This document shows positions 1 to 6,666 of a stretch of DNA of 17,445 nt, in pieces. A model generated the notes under the pieces. That model ran no database searches. It was not told where the DNA came from and saw nothing but the letters and a program-made list of their open reading frames with translations. Within the stretch, counting starts at the first letter, position 1; every line of letters begins with the position of its first letter. Source of the stretch: Actinomycetota bacterium (GTDB lineage: Bacteria > Actinomycetota > Thermoleophilia > Solirubrobacterales > Solirubrobacteraceae); the NCBI GenBank assembly GCA_005888335.1, contig VAWY01000149.1, positions 1-17,445 of the forward strand, in the 5' to 3' direction. Position numbers and translations under genes: made by a program.

Positions 1-124
1 TGCCGTGGTCGTCGCCCTTGGACTTGTCCTTGTCCTTGCCGTGGTCGTCGCCCTTGCCGTGGTCGTCACCCTTGGACTTGTCCTTGTCCTTGCCGTGGTC
101 GTCGCCCTTGCCGTGGTCGTCACC
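1..124. repeat. 54-bp tandem repeat coding for the Asp/His/Gly/Lys tail
   Basis: Bases 17-70 and 71-124 are two identical 54-base units. Bases 1-16 are the end of a preceding unit and differ from the others at one base. Each unit encodes 18 residues of the secreted protein on the minus strand. Exact identity between units suggests recent expansion by slippage or recombination. More copies may lie beyond the window start. Confidence 0.9.
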
Positions 125-517
125 GTTGCCGTGATCGTCGCTCTGGCTCTCGCTGGCGGCGCTGATGACCGGCTGGCCCTGACCGTTGTCGGACGAGCTG
201 GCGGGGGCGGCCTGGCCGCCGCCGGCGTTGTCCGCGGCGTTGTCGGCGGGAGCATCGCCCGGGTTGGCCGGGGTGGCGTCCTGAGCCTGGGGAGCGGCCT
301 GCTGGCCGGGATCGCCGCTGGGCTGCACGGCGGGCGCAGCCGGCACGGCGGCCGGAGCGGCCTGCGGCGCGTTCTGCGCGGGGTTGGCGTTGGCCTTGGG
401 GGCCTTGGCGTGCTCCTTGGCCGGCGCGAGAAGCGGCACGGCAAGAGCCGCGACCAGAACGACCGGCATGAACAGACGCAGCGCGCGCCCGAGACGAGGG
501 GTCGGGAAACCCGACAT
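1..517 (-). CDS. Secreted Pro/Ala-rich protein with Asp-Asp-His-Gly-Lys repeats (3' end outside window)
   Basis: The frame is open from the ATG at 517 to the window edge (172 codons seen, no stop), so it is partial. The start is supported by AAGGAGGA four bases upstream of the ATG. Residues 1-33 look like a Sec signal peptide: basic start (PRLGRALR), hydrophobic core at about 16-31, then an Ala-Pro-Ala cleavage region. Residues 34-125 are an Ala/Pro/Gln/Asn-rich linker. From about 127 the chain is a repeat of GDDHGK and KDKDKSK blocks with an 18-residue period. Such low-complexity, charged, His/Asp-rich tails suit a cell-wall or extracellular protein, possibly cation binding; that is inference. 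I do not recognise a family. A putative c-di-GMP riboswitch precedes the gene, which would tie it to surface or lifestyle switching. Opposite-strand frames here are only reflections of the repeat. Confidence 0.8.
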   Translation of the reverse strand, partial: MSGFPTPRLGRALRLFMPVVLVAALAVPLLAPAKEHAKAPKANANPAQNAPQAAPAAVPAAPAVQPSGDPGQQAAPQAQDATPANPGDAPADNAADNAGGGQAAPASSSDNGQGQPVISAASESQSDDHGNGDDHGKGDDHGKDKDKSKGDDHGKGDDHGKDKDKSKGDDHG

Positions 518-542
518 GGAGTCCTCCTTGACGTGTGGCGGA

Positions 543-636
543 TACCGAGCCGGTAGCCGAGCCGTCTTCGCCGTCGACGAAGACCTCTGGCTTTGCGCCC
601 ACGCCTCACGGCGAGGTTGCCCTTGACGTCTCGTGA
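543..636 (-). promoter_or_regulatory. Putative c-di-GMP-I (GEMM) riboswitch upstream of the secreted repeat protein
   Basis: Read on the minus strand, the leader contains ACGTCAAGGGCAACC, then a hairpin CGCC-GTGA-GGCG with a GNRA loop, then GGGCGCAAAGCCA, then a second perfect hairpin (GTCTTCG/CGAAGAC arms), then GGCTACCGG. The order GGGCAACC, GNRA stem, CGCAAAGCC, variable stem, and a closing G/C-rich strand is the hallmark of the GEMM/c-di-GMP-I aptamer. Its usual core is AGGGCAAACC followed by GGGACGCAAAGCC. The 3' strand at 544-553 can also pair with ACCGAGGCCGG at about 661-671 (one bulge), giving a longer closing helix. The aptamer ends about 25 bases before the ATG. No terminator hairpin is visible in between, so control of ribosome access is more likely than attenuation. 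The identification is by pattern only; no covariance model was run. Confidence 0.72.
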
Positions 637-642
637 GGTCCC

Positions 643-659
643 GGCGGCATCCTGCCGCC
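643..659 (-). other. Hairpin between glnA and the riboswitch
   Basis: The sequence holds a perfect 7-bp stem (GGCGGCA/TGCCGCC) with a 3-base loop. It lies 77 bases after the glnA stop and just upstream of the riboswitch core. No T-rich tract follows on the minus strand, so it is a weak candidate for an intrinsic terminator of the glnA transcript. It may equally be an extra arm of the riboswitch leader, because flanking strands 544-553 and 661-671 can pair around it. Confidence 0.4.
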
Positions 660-735
660 CGGCCTCGGTGAGCAAAGATGACGGCAGCGACGCGCCGCGC
701 CAATCGAACGATCGGCCAGACGCGCCGATCAGCGC

Positions 736-2208
736 TTATGCGTCGTAGTACAGCGCGAACTCCCACGGGTGAGGGCGCAGCCGCACCGCGTCGGCCTCCT
801 CACGGCGCTTGTAGTCGATCCACGTCCGGATCAGGTCGTCGGTGAACACCCCGCCACGCAGCAGGAAGGCGTGGTCGTCCTGCAGCGCGTCGAGCGCGTG
901 GTCGAGCGATCCCGGCACGTGCGCGATCTTGGCCAGCTCGGCCTCGGAGAGCTCGAACAGGTCGACGTCGAGGGGCAGCCCCGGGTCGATGCGGTTCTGG
1001 ATGCCGTCGAGGCCCGCCATGAGCAGCGCCGAGAACGCGAGGTACGGGTTGGCGCTCGGGTCGGGCGGGCGGAACTCGACGCGCTTGGCCTTCGCCGATG
1101 CGCTGTAGACGGGGATGCGCACGGCCGCCGAGCGGTTGCGCTGCGAGTAGACGAGGTTGACCGGCGCCTCGTAGCCGGGCACCAGGCGCCGGTACGAGTT
1201 CGTCGTCGGCGCGCAGAACGCCATCAGTGCGCGGCCGTGCGCGAGCAGCCCGCCGATGAAGTTCAGCGCCTCGCGCGAGAGCAGGCCGTAGCCGTGGAAG
1301 TCGTACATGACGTTCTCGCCGCCCTTGCCGAGCGAGATGTGCACGTGCATGCCCGACCCGTTCTCCTGGAAGATCGGCTTGGGCATGAACGTCGCGGTCT
1401 TGCCGGCCGCGCGCGCGACGTTCTTGATCACGTACTTCTTGAGCATCAGCTGGTCGGCCATCTTCAGCAGCGTGTTGAAGCGCACGTTGATCTCGGCCTG
1501 GCCCGGCCCGCCGACCTCGTGGTGCTGGAACTCGCAGCGGATGCCCATCTCCTCCATGGCCACCACCATGCGCGCGCGCAGGTCGGCGTGGGTGTCCCCC
1601 GGCGGCGCCGGGAAGTACCCCTGCTGCGAGCGCAGCTTGTAGCCGAGGTTGCGCTCGCCGTTGCGCGCGCCGAAGCCCAGCCCGGTGTTCCAGTACGCCT
1701 GCTCGGAGTCGACCTCGTAGAACGCCGTGTTGGCCCGCTGGTCGAAGGCGACGTGGTCGAAGATGTAGAACTCGGCCTCCGGGCCCATGTAGCAGGTGTC
1801 GGCGATGCCGGTCGCGGCCAGGTGCGCCTCGGCCTTCTGGGCGACGTAGCGCGGGTCGCGCGTGTATGGGTCGCGCGTGATCGGGTCGATCACGTTGCAG
1901 ACGATCGACATCGTCCGCTGCTCGTGGAACGGGTCGATGAGCGCGGTCGTGGGGTCGGGGACGAGCACCATGTCGGACTCGGCGATCTCCTGGAAGCCGC
2001 GGATCGACGAGCCGTCGAAGCCGAGCCCCTCGTCGAAGGCGTCCTCGTCGAGCGCGTGGATCGACAGCCCGACGTGCTGCCACGTGCCGGGCAGGTCGAC
2101 GAACTTGAAGTCGACCATCCGCACCTCGTGCTCCTGGGCGAGCGCGAGCACGTCGCGCGCCGTGGCCGTCCGCCCGCCGGTGAACTGCTCGACGGTCAGC
2201 GGCGTCAC
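736..2208 (-). CDS. glnA: Glutamine synthetase, type I
   Basis: This 490-residue protein makes glutamine from glutamate, ammonia and ATP and is a cytoplasmic dodecamer in this family. The fold is visible throughout: GFDGSS at 64-68, EAEFY at 144-148 (metal ligands), HHEVGGPGQAEI at 229-240, NGSGMHVH at 283-290 (catalytic-site His), GYEAP at 345-349 with the catalytic flap Glu, NRSAAVRIP at 358-366 and the C-terminal PHPWEFALYY. The GTG start overlaps the stop of the SPFH gene (GTGA, 2205-2208), with GGGGAGGA upstream, which implies translational coupling. The expected adenylylation-site sequence (Leu-Tyr-Asp/Glu-Leu) reads DLFELSEAE, so residue 418 is Phe (codon at 955-957). This enzyme should not be controlled by GlnE-type adenylylation. 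Some actinomycetes carry several glnA paralogues, so whether this is the main enzyme is not known from the window. Confidence 0.97.
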   Translation of the reverse strand: MTPLTVEQFTGGRTATARDVLALAQEHEVRMVDFKFVDLPGTWQHVGLSIHALDEDAFDEGLGFDGSSIRGFQEIAESDMVLVPDPTTALIDPFHEQRTMSIVCNVIDPITRDPYTRDPRYVAQKAEAHLAATGIADTCYMGPEAEFYIFDHVAFDQRANTAFYEVDSEQAYWNTGLGFGARNGERNLGYKLRSQQGYFPAPPGDTHADLRARMVVAMEEMGIRCEFQHHEVGGPGQAEINVRFNTLLKMADQLMLKKYVIKNVARAAGKTATFMPKPIFQENGSGMHVHISLGKGGENVMYDFHGYGLLSREALNFIGGLLAHGRALMAFCAPTTNSYRRLVPGYEAPVNLVYSQRNRSAAVRIPVYSASAKAKRVEFRPPDPSANPYLAFSALLMAGLDGIQNRIDPGLPLDVDLFELSEAELAKIAHVPGSLDHALDALQDDHAFLLRGGVFTDDLIRTWIDYKRREEADAVRLRPHPWEFALYYDA

Positions 2209-3524
2209 GAGCCGTCCTCCCCCACGTGGCGCACCCGCTTGGCCATCTCCTCGAGGCTGACGCCGGTGAGCGCCTCGAGCATGGCCGGCAGCTCGGCGAC
2301 GACCTGCGTGACGTCGCGGGTGATCCTGGACGCCCCGGGCGTCGCCCCGTCGCCCCCGCCGCCGATCATCACGATGCGGTCGGTCTGCGCGAGCGGGGCG
2401 CTGACCGCGGTGGCCAGCGCCGGGAGGATCTCGAGGACGCGGTCGGTGATCGCGGCCTCGTTGTACTCGCCCCAGCTGCGCGCCTTGGCCAGCATGGCGT
2501 CGGCCTCGGCGAGGCCCTTGGCGCGCAGGGCGTCGGCCTCGCCGGCGCCGATCGCCGCGGCGTGCGCGCGCTTGGCCTCGGCCTCGGTCTCCAGCTCTCG
2601 TGCCCGCGCGAGCGCGGGCTCGACGATCTCAGCGGTCAGCTCGTGGCGGCGGCGCTCGACCTCGGCCTGCATGAGCTCGATCTGGCGCCGGCGCTCGACG
2701 ATCTCGACCTCGAGCTCCTCGCGGCGCAGCTGCTGGCGCGTGATCGCCTGCTGGACCTCGTAGGACAGGTCGGCCTCGGCGCTGGCGCGCATGCCCTCGG
2801 CCTTGAAGGCGGCCTTCTGGATCTCGTAGTCGCGCCGCGACTGCTCGATCGCCAGGTCGGCCTGGTAGCGCGCGGCGCGCGCCGCGCGCTCGGCCTCGGC
2901 CTCGCCGCGGATCGCGTCGCGCTTGACCTCCGCGGTGCGCGGGCGGCCGAGCGCCTCGAGGTAGCCCTGCTTGTCGGAGATGTTGCGGACGGTGAGCGAG
3001 ACGATGGTCAGGCCCATCTCGTGCAGGTCGGGCTCGGCCATCGCGCGCGCGGCGACGACGAGCTTCTGGCGCTCGCGGTAGATGTCCTCGATGTCGAGCC
3101 CGCCGACCGCGGCGCGCATGTGGCCCTCGACGGCCTGCAGCGCCGTGCGCACGATGTCGTCGCGGCCGCGCGAGAGGAACTGCGTGGCGGCGTGCTCGAT
3201 GCCCTCCTCCGAGCTGTCGATGCGCACCATGCAGACGCCGTCGATGAACACCGGCACGCCGTGGGCGGTGTAGGTCTCCTGCGTGCGCACGTCGAACTGC
3301 AGCAGCTCGAGCGACAGCCGCTGGACGCGCTCGCGGAACGGGCGCACGTAGGTGCCGCCCCCGCGCACGATCCGGTAGCCGCGGTCGCGCTTGCGCTGTT
3401 TGCGGCCGGAGATGATCAGCACCTCGTTGGGGCCGACCTTCGCGTACTGGTGCGCCCATACCGCGAAGGCGATGAGCAGCAGGCCGGCGACGACCGACCC
3501 CGCGACGATCAGGGCGACTGTCAT
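2205..3524 (-). CDS. Flotillin-like SPFH/band 7 membrane protein
   Basis: A 439-residue protein with one N-terminal membrane segment (about 3-24) and no cleavable signal. An SPFH/band 7 domain follows (about 28-195; note GPNEVLIISG and the VPVFIDGVCMVRID strand region). A long Ala/Glu/Arg-rich coiled coil runs from about 195 to 370 (repeated EAEAERAARAA, AKGLAEADAMLAKA). A C-terminal segment contains MIGGGGDG. This is the architecture of flotillins (FloA/FloT, YqiK-like), which form oligomeric membrane microdomain scaffolds. The ATG start has AGGAGG upstream and overlaps the stop of the preceding gene (ATGA, 3521-3524); its own stop overlaps glnA. No NfeD-type partner, the usual flotillin neighbour, is seen. 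Its place between the PII gene and glnA suggests a scaffold for nitrogen assimilation, but that is inference. Confidence 0.9.
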   Translation of the reverse strand: MTVALIVAGSVVAGLLLIAFAVWAHQYAKVGPNEVLIISGRKQRKRDRGYRIVRGGGTYVRPFRERVQRLSLELLQFDVRTQETYTAHGVPVFIDGVCMVRIDSSEEGIEHAATQFLSRGRDDIVRTALQAVEGHMRAAVGGLDIEDIYRERQKLVVAARAMAEPDLHEMGLTIVSLTVRNISDKQGYLEALGRPRTAEVKRDAIRGEAEAERAARAARYQADLAIEQSRRDYEIQKAAFKAEGMRASAEADLSYEVQQAITRQQLRREELEVEIVERRRQIELMQAEVERRRHELTAEIVEPALARARELETEAEAKRAHAAAIGAGEADALRAKGLAEADAMLAKARSWGEYNEAAITDRVLEILPALATAVSAPLAQTDRIVMIGGGGDGATPGASRITRDVTQVVAELPAMLEALTGVSLEEMAKRVRHVGEDGS

Positions 3525-4633
3525 GGCTGGCGAACCTCCTCGGTGTGAACGGCGATGGCCTCGACGTCGAGGCGCTCGGCGCGCTCGGCGGGCGCGTCGT
3601 GCAGCTCGACCTCGGTGGCGAAGCGCAGGAAGCCGGCGGCGGCCAGGTAGCTGCCGGCGAGCTCGGCGAGCGCGTCCTCGTCGGGGGCGAGCAGGACGCT
3701 GATGCCGCGGTCCTCGAGCGCGGCGACGAGCTCGCCGAAGCCCGTGCGCCGGATCTCGAGCTCGAGCGTGCTCGCCTCCTCATCGGTGAGGTAGGCGACC
3801 AGGCGCCGGCGCGTGTCGACGGTGGTCCGCTGGGCGGCGGCCCAGATCTCGGGGCGCACCTCCGTCGCGTACAGCCCGCCGCCCATCCCGCCGGCGCGCA
3901 GGAACCGCAGCAGCTCGATGACGTCGGGAGCGGCGGGCGCGGTCTGCCCGGCGCGCCGGCGCTCGCCCGCGCGGGGGCGCTCCTCGACGCGCAAGCGCGC
4001 GGCGTGGCCGAGGACCCCGATCACCGGCCCTTCCTCCGACACGCCCTCGACGGAAGGTACCCAGACGTCGGGGTCGTCGACGGAGCGAAAGACCGCCGCG
4101 GGCGGGACGCGGCGCAGGTCGCGCGGGCGCAGCACCCCGACGACGACCTCCTCGGGATCGTGCACGTAGCCGGCGCCGACGAGGTAGCGGCAGACGTGGC
4201 GGCGGATGCCGGCGAGGTCGCCCGCGCGGATGCGCGGGCCGCCGATGACCGGCGAGGCCAGCCGGCCGCCGTCCTCGTAGACGGGCAGCTCGTAGTCCAT
4301 CGCCGGGGCGCGGAAGTAGCACAGCGGCAGCGAGCGCCCGGGCGCGATCGTCTCGAGCTGCGCGGCCACCTTCTCGCGCAGCGCGTACACGTTGGCCGCC
4401 TCGAGCGCGCGCCCGCCGATCTCGCACGAGTGGATCTCCTTGAGGATCGGGTGCGGGTCGGCGTTGACGCGCTGCTCGATCGGGATCCGCGCGACCTCCT
4501 GGCCGCCGAACCCGGCGCGCACGCCGAGCCGGAACGAGTACGCGCCGTCCGGCGCGCGCTCGAGGTCGATGCGGACGGCCTCCGGGCGCCCGTCCTCGGT
4601 CATCACCCGCCGGATGCGGGACCAGATGCCCAA
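3521..4633 (-). CDS. Conserved-looking protein of unknown function, coupled to the flotillin-like gene
   Basis: The product has 370 residues and no signal peptide or membrane segment. I do not recognise its family. The TTG start at 4633 gives an amphipathic beginning (MGIWSRIRRVM); an ATG lies ten codons further in and is the alternative, and neither has a clear ribosome site. Visible stretches include a mixed alpha/beta N-terminal half (FRLGVRAGF; IHSCEIGG around residue 70; LPLCYFRAPAMDYELPVYEDGG), an RRHVCRYL helix, a hydrophilic Arg-rich linker near 225-235, and a C-terminal alpha/beta part with a segment like GFGELVAALEDRGISVLLAP. Its stop overlaps the start of the SPFH gene (ATGA), so the two are almost certainly made together and may form a complex at the membrane. 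Codon use is like that of its neighbours. Confidence 0.8.
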   Translation of the reverse strand: MGIWSRIRRVMTEDGRPEAVRIDLERAPDGAYSFRLGVRAGFGGQEVARIPIEQRVNADPHPILKEIHSCEIGGRALEAANVYALREKVAAQLETIAPGRSLPLCYFRAPAMDYELPVYEDGGRLASPVIGGPRIRAGDLAGIRRHVCRYLVGAGYVHDPEEVVVGVLRPRDLRRVPPAAVFRSVDDPDVWVPSVEGVSEEGPVIGVLGHAARLRVEERPRAGERRRAGQTAPAAPDVIELLRFLRAGGMGGGLYATEVRPEIWAAAQRTTVDTRRRLVAYLTDEEASTLELEIRRTGFGELVAALEDRGISVLLAPDEDALAELAGSYLAAAGFLRFATEVELHDAPAERAERLDVEAIAVHTEEVRQP

Positions 4634-4801
4634 TCAGATGGCCGGTCCCGCGGCCGGCGTGGTCGGATGGTCGTGGATCGCGGATGCCGGGCGCCGCACG
4701 CCGGATCGGAACAGTGCTGGTGGCACGGGCCGGTCCGGCGGGTGGCGATCCGGCGCCGCGAGGCGCGGCCAGCCGGCCGCGGCGGTCGTGGGACCGGTCA
4801 T
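4634..4801 (-). other. 168-base gap inside the nitrogen cluster
   Basis: This is the only real gap between amtB and glnA. It is very GC-rich, with short palindromes such as GACCGGTC at 4793-4800 just after the PII stop. I see no convincing intrinsic terminator (no T-tract), no clear -35/-10 pair and no ORF. It could hold a processing site or a secondary promoter for the unknown-SPFH-glnA genes. Confidence 0.4.
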
Positions 4802-5170
4802 CTAGTACCCCCAGCCCGCCGGCGTCCCGTGGCGCACGGTCTCCTCGCCGCGCTCGCCCGTGCGGATGCGCACCGCCTGCTCGACGTCCCACACGAAGAC
4901 GCGCCCGTCGCCGGTCTCGCCCGTGTAGGCGGCGGCGATGATCGCGTCGACGGTCTTGTCGACGACGTCGGACGGCACGACCGACTCGACCTTGAGCTTG
5001 GGCAGCAGCGAGATGTTGACCCGCGAGCCGCGGTACTGCTCGGTGTAGCCCTTCTGGCGCCCGCAGCCCATGACCTCGGTGACGGTCAGGCCCGAGACGC
5101 CGAGCTCGTCGAGCGCGTCCTGGACCGCCTGCAGGCGCTCGGCGCGGATGATCGCCTCGATCTTCTTCAT
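4802..5170 (-). CDS. glnB: PII nitrogen signal-transduction protein
   Basis: A 122-residue PII protein, the trimeric sensor of 2-oxoglutarate and ATP/ADP that blocks AmtB and regulates other nitrogen proteins. It aligns without gaps to E. coli GlnB: MKKIEAII start, TEVMGCGRQKGYTEQYRG (T-loop entry, residues 31-48), LLPKLKVESVV, and the B-loop TGETGDGRVFVWDVEQAVRIRTGE. Tyr46 is kept, but position 51, the Tyr that is uridylylated or adenylylated in classical PII proteins, is Val (RGSRVNI, 47-53). Ser49 is present, as in cyanobacterial PII. The ATG overlaps the amtB stop (ATGA, 5167-5170), the classic amtB-glnK arrangement, so the glnK symbol is equally fitting. A C-terminal extension of about 10 residues (RHGTPAGWGY) is unusual. 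Confidence 0.95.
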   Translation of the reverse strand: MKKIEAIIRAERLQAVQDALDELGVSGLTVTEVMGCGRQKGYTEQYRGSRVNISLLPKLKVESVVPSDVVDKTVDAIIAAAYTGETGDGRVFVWDVEQAVRIRTGERGEETVRHGTPAGWGY

Positions 5171-6540
5171 CGCGAGCCTCCGTCGCCCGCCGCCAGGCCG
5201 ATCGGCGCCGGCCGCGGGATCGGCCGGCGCGCGGGCGGCGCCGGCGGGTGGTACTCAGATCCGGGCACCGGCATGAACTGCTCCGGGTAGCCCCACATGC
5301 CGTGCTCGACGATGTCCAGCCCGTAGCGCTCCTCGTCGGGGTGCACGCGCAGGCCGTAGAGCGCCTTGATCACGAAGAACACGACGTAGGAGACGCAGAA
5401 GACCGAGACGAAGGCCGCCGCGATGCCGAGCGCCTGCGCCCCGAGCTGGTGCACGGAGCCGCTGTAGACCAGCCCGGGCTTGCCGATCCCGTTGAGCGTC
5501 GCGAGCCGCGGCGAGGTGAACAGTCCGCACGACAGCGTCCCCCAGATGCCGGCCACGCCGTGGGCCGACAGGGCGCCGACCGGGTCGTCGATGATGCGGT
5601 CGATGGCGATGACGCAGAGCACGACGATCACGCCGGCGACGACGCCGATGATCGGCGCGGCCCAGAACTCGACGTACCCGGACGGCGCGGTGATGGCGAC
5701 CAGCGCGGCGATCGCCCCGTTGCCGGTCATGCCGATGTCGAACGTCCGTGTGATCGCGTAGATCGTCGCCATCGCGCCGATCACCCCGGCCGCCGCGGCC
5801 AGGTTCGTCACCACCACGACCTCGGCGAAGCGCCCGCCGATCGCCGCCAGCGTCGAGCCCGGGTTGAAGCCGAACCAGCCGAACCACAGGATCATCACGG
5901 CGAGGCCGACGAGCGGCATCGAGTGCCCCGGGATCACGTTCGGCTTGCCGTCGGGCCCGTACTTGCCCTGGCGCGGCCCGAGCAGCAGCAGCGCCGCGAA
6001 CGCGCCCGTCGCGCCGATGAGGTGCACGACCGTCGACCCGGCGAAGTCCTGCATGCCGATGTTGTGCGCCAGCCAGCCGCCGCCGAAGATCCAGTGCGAC
6101 ACGATCGGATAGATCAGCGTCGAGAAGATCACGGCGTAGATCAGGTACGCGCCGAACTTGATGCGCTCGAGCGTCGTTCCCCACACGATGGCCAGCGAGA
6201 CGGCGCAGAAGACGAACTGGAAGAAGAACTTGGCCGGCACGACGGCGTCGGAGGCCGACATGGCCGGGAACAGGTCGCCGTTGCTCGTCCCCAGGAACGT
6301 GCCGTGGGTGCCGGCGAACCAGCCGGCGCCGCCGAAGGCCAGCGCGAACCCCACCGCCCAGTAGCACAGGGCGCAGATCGAGAAGTTGGCCAGGACCTTG
6401 GGCACCACCGTGCCCACGTTCTTCATGCGCGAGAAGCCGATCTCGAGGAACATGAAGCCGGCCTGCATGAACATGACGAAGACGGCGGCGACGACCACCC
6501 AGACGGTGTCGACGGCGCTCGCGACGTCGGTGACCTTCAC
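5167..6540 (-). CDS. amtB: Ammonium transporter AmtB
   Basis: With the GTG start at 6540 (GAGGGGAG seven bases upstream) the product has 457 residues and the eleven-helix Amt/Mep/Rh fold in the inner membrane. Upstream in-frame codons to 6660 do not resemble Amt proteins, so I exclude them. Landmarks: MQAGFMFLEIGFSRMKN near 25-41, Trp150 (SHWIFGGG), Asp165 (DFAGS), the pore twin-His pair His173 (VVHLIG) and His327 (SAHGVAGIWG), FGFNPGS at 223-229, and the cytoplasmic tail with GLDIVEHG near 407-414, which binds PII in homologues. A Pro-rich tail of about 35 residues follows. It is the first gene of the nitrogen cluster and shares a 4-base overlap with the PII gene. A cluster of three dyads lies upstream. 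Confidence 0.96.
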   Translation of the reverse strand: MKVTDVASAVDTVWVVVAAVFVMFMQAGFMFLEIGFSRMKNVGTVVPKVLANFSICALCYWAVGFALAFGGAGWFAGTHGTFLGTSNGDLFPAMSASDAVVPAKFFFQFVFCAVSLAIVWGTTLERIKFGAYLIYAVIFSTLIYPIVSHWIFGGGWLAHNIGMQDFAGSTVVHLIGATGAFAALLLLGPRQGKYGPDGKPNVIPGHSMPLVGLAVMILWFGWFGFNPGSTLAAIGGRFAEVVVVTNLAAAAGVIGAMATIYAITRTFDIGMTGNGAIAALVAITAPSGYVEFWAAPIIGVVAGVIVVLCVIAIDRIIDDPVGALSAHGVAGIWGTLSCGLFTSPRLATLNGIGKPGLVYSGSVHQLGAQALGIAAAFVSVFCVSYVVFFVIKALYGLRVHPDEERYGLDIVEHGMWGYPEQFMPVPGSEYHPPAPPARRPIPRPAPIGLAAGDGGSR

Positions 6541-6558
6541 AGGTGCTCCCCTCTTCGA

Positions 6559-6660
6559 TTGGACCGGCGGGCCAAGTACCGGCAGCGTTGCCTGGACCCC
6601 GGGGTGAATCCTTGGCCCCAGGGCCAAGGTTTCGCCGGGCCCGTTTGGCCCGCGGTCCAA
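6559..6660 (-). promoter_or_regulatory. Three related dyads upstream of amtB (putative operator cluster)
   Basis: Between the EamA gene stop and the amtB start there are three copies of TTGGnCC-N2/3-GGnCCAA: 6559-6575 (TTGGACC GGC GGGCCAA), 6611-6628 (perfect 9-bp arms when extended to 6610-6629) and 6645-6660 (TTGGCCC GC GGTCCAA). Centres are about 52.5 and 33 bases apart, close to whole helical turns. The pattern does not match the known GlnR, AmtR or NtcA site forms that I know. No protein in the window is an obvious DNA-binding regulator for it. The middle copy could also act as a terminator stem for the EamA gene, but no T-tract follows. Confidence 0.5.
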
Positions 6661-6666
6661 CCGCCC

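Noticed and set aside
1..124. Tandem repeat as a CRISPR array
   Set aside because: The units are contiguous 54-base coding repeats without spacers.
5..556. Long plus-strand frame rich in Val/Ala/Leu over the repeat
   Set aside because: It is the complement of the Asp/His/Gly/Lys repeat; the minus-strand frame has a ribosome site and a signal peptide.
120..602. Minus-strand frame starting within the riboswitch region
   Set aside because: It is Arg/Gln/Gly-rich with no family features, and is out of frame with the well-supported secreted protein.
769..2763. Long plus-strand frame opposite glnA and the SPFH gene
   Set aside because: Its composition (Arg/Val/Leu/Asp-rich, no domain) is that of an antisense shadow; the minus-strand genes are unambiguous.
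4793..4800. GACCGGTC palindrome after the PII gene as a regulatory site
   Set aside because: It is too short and too likely by chance in DNA of this composition.
6610..6629. Perfect 9-bp-arm inverted repeat as a terminator of the EamA gene
   Set aside because: No T-tract follows on the minus strand, and two related dyads flank it, so an operator role fits better. A terminator role is not excluded.
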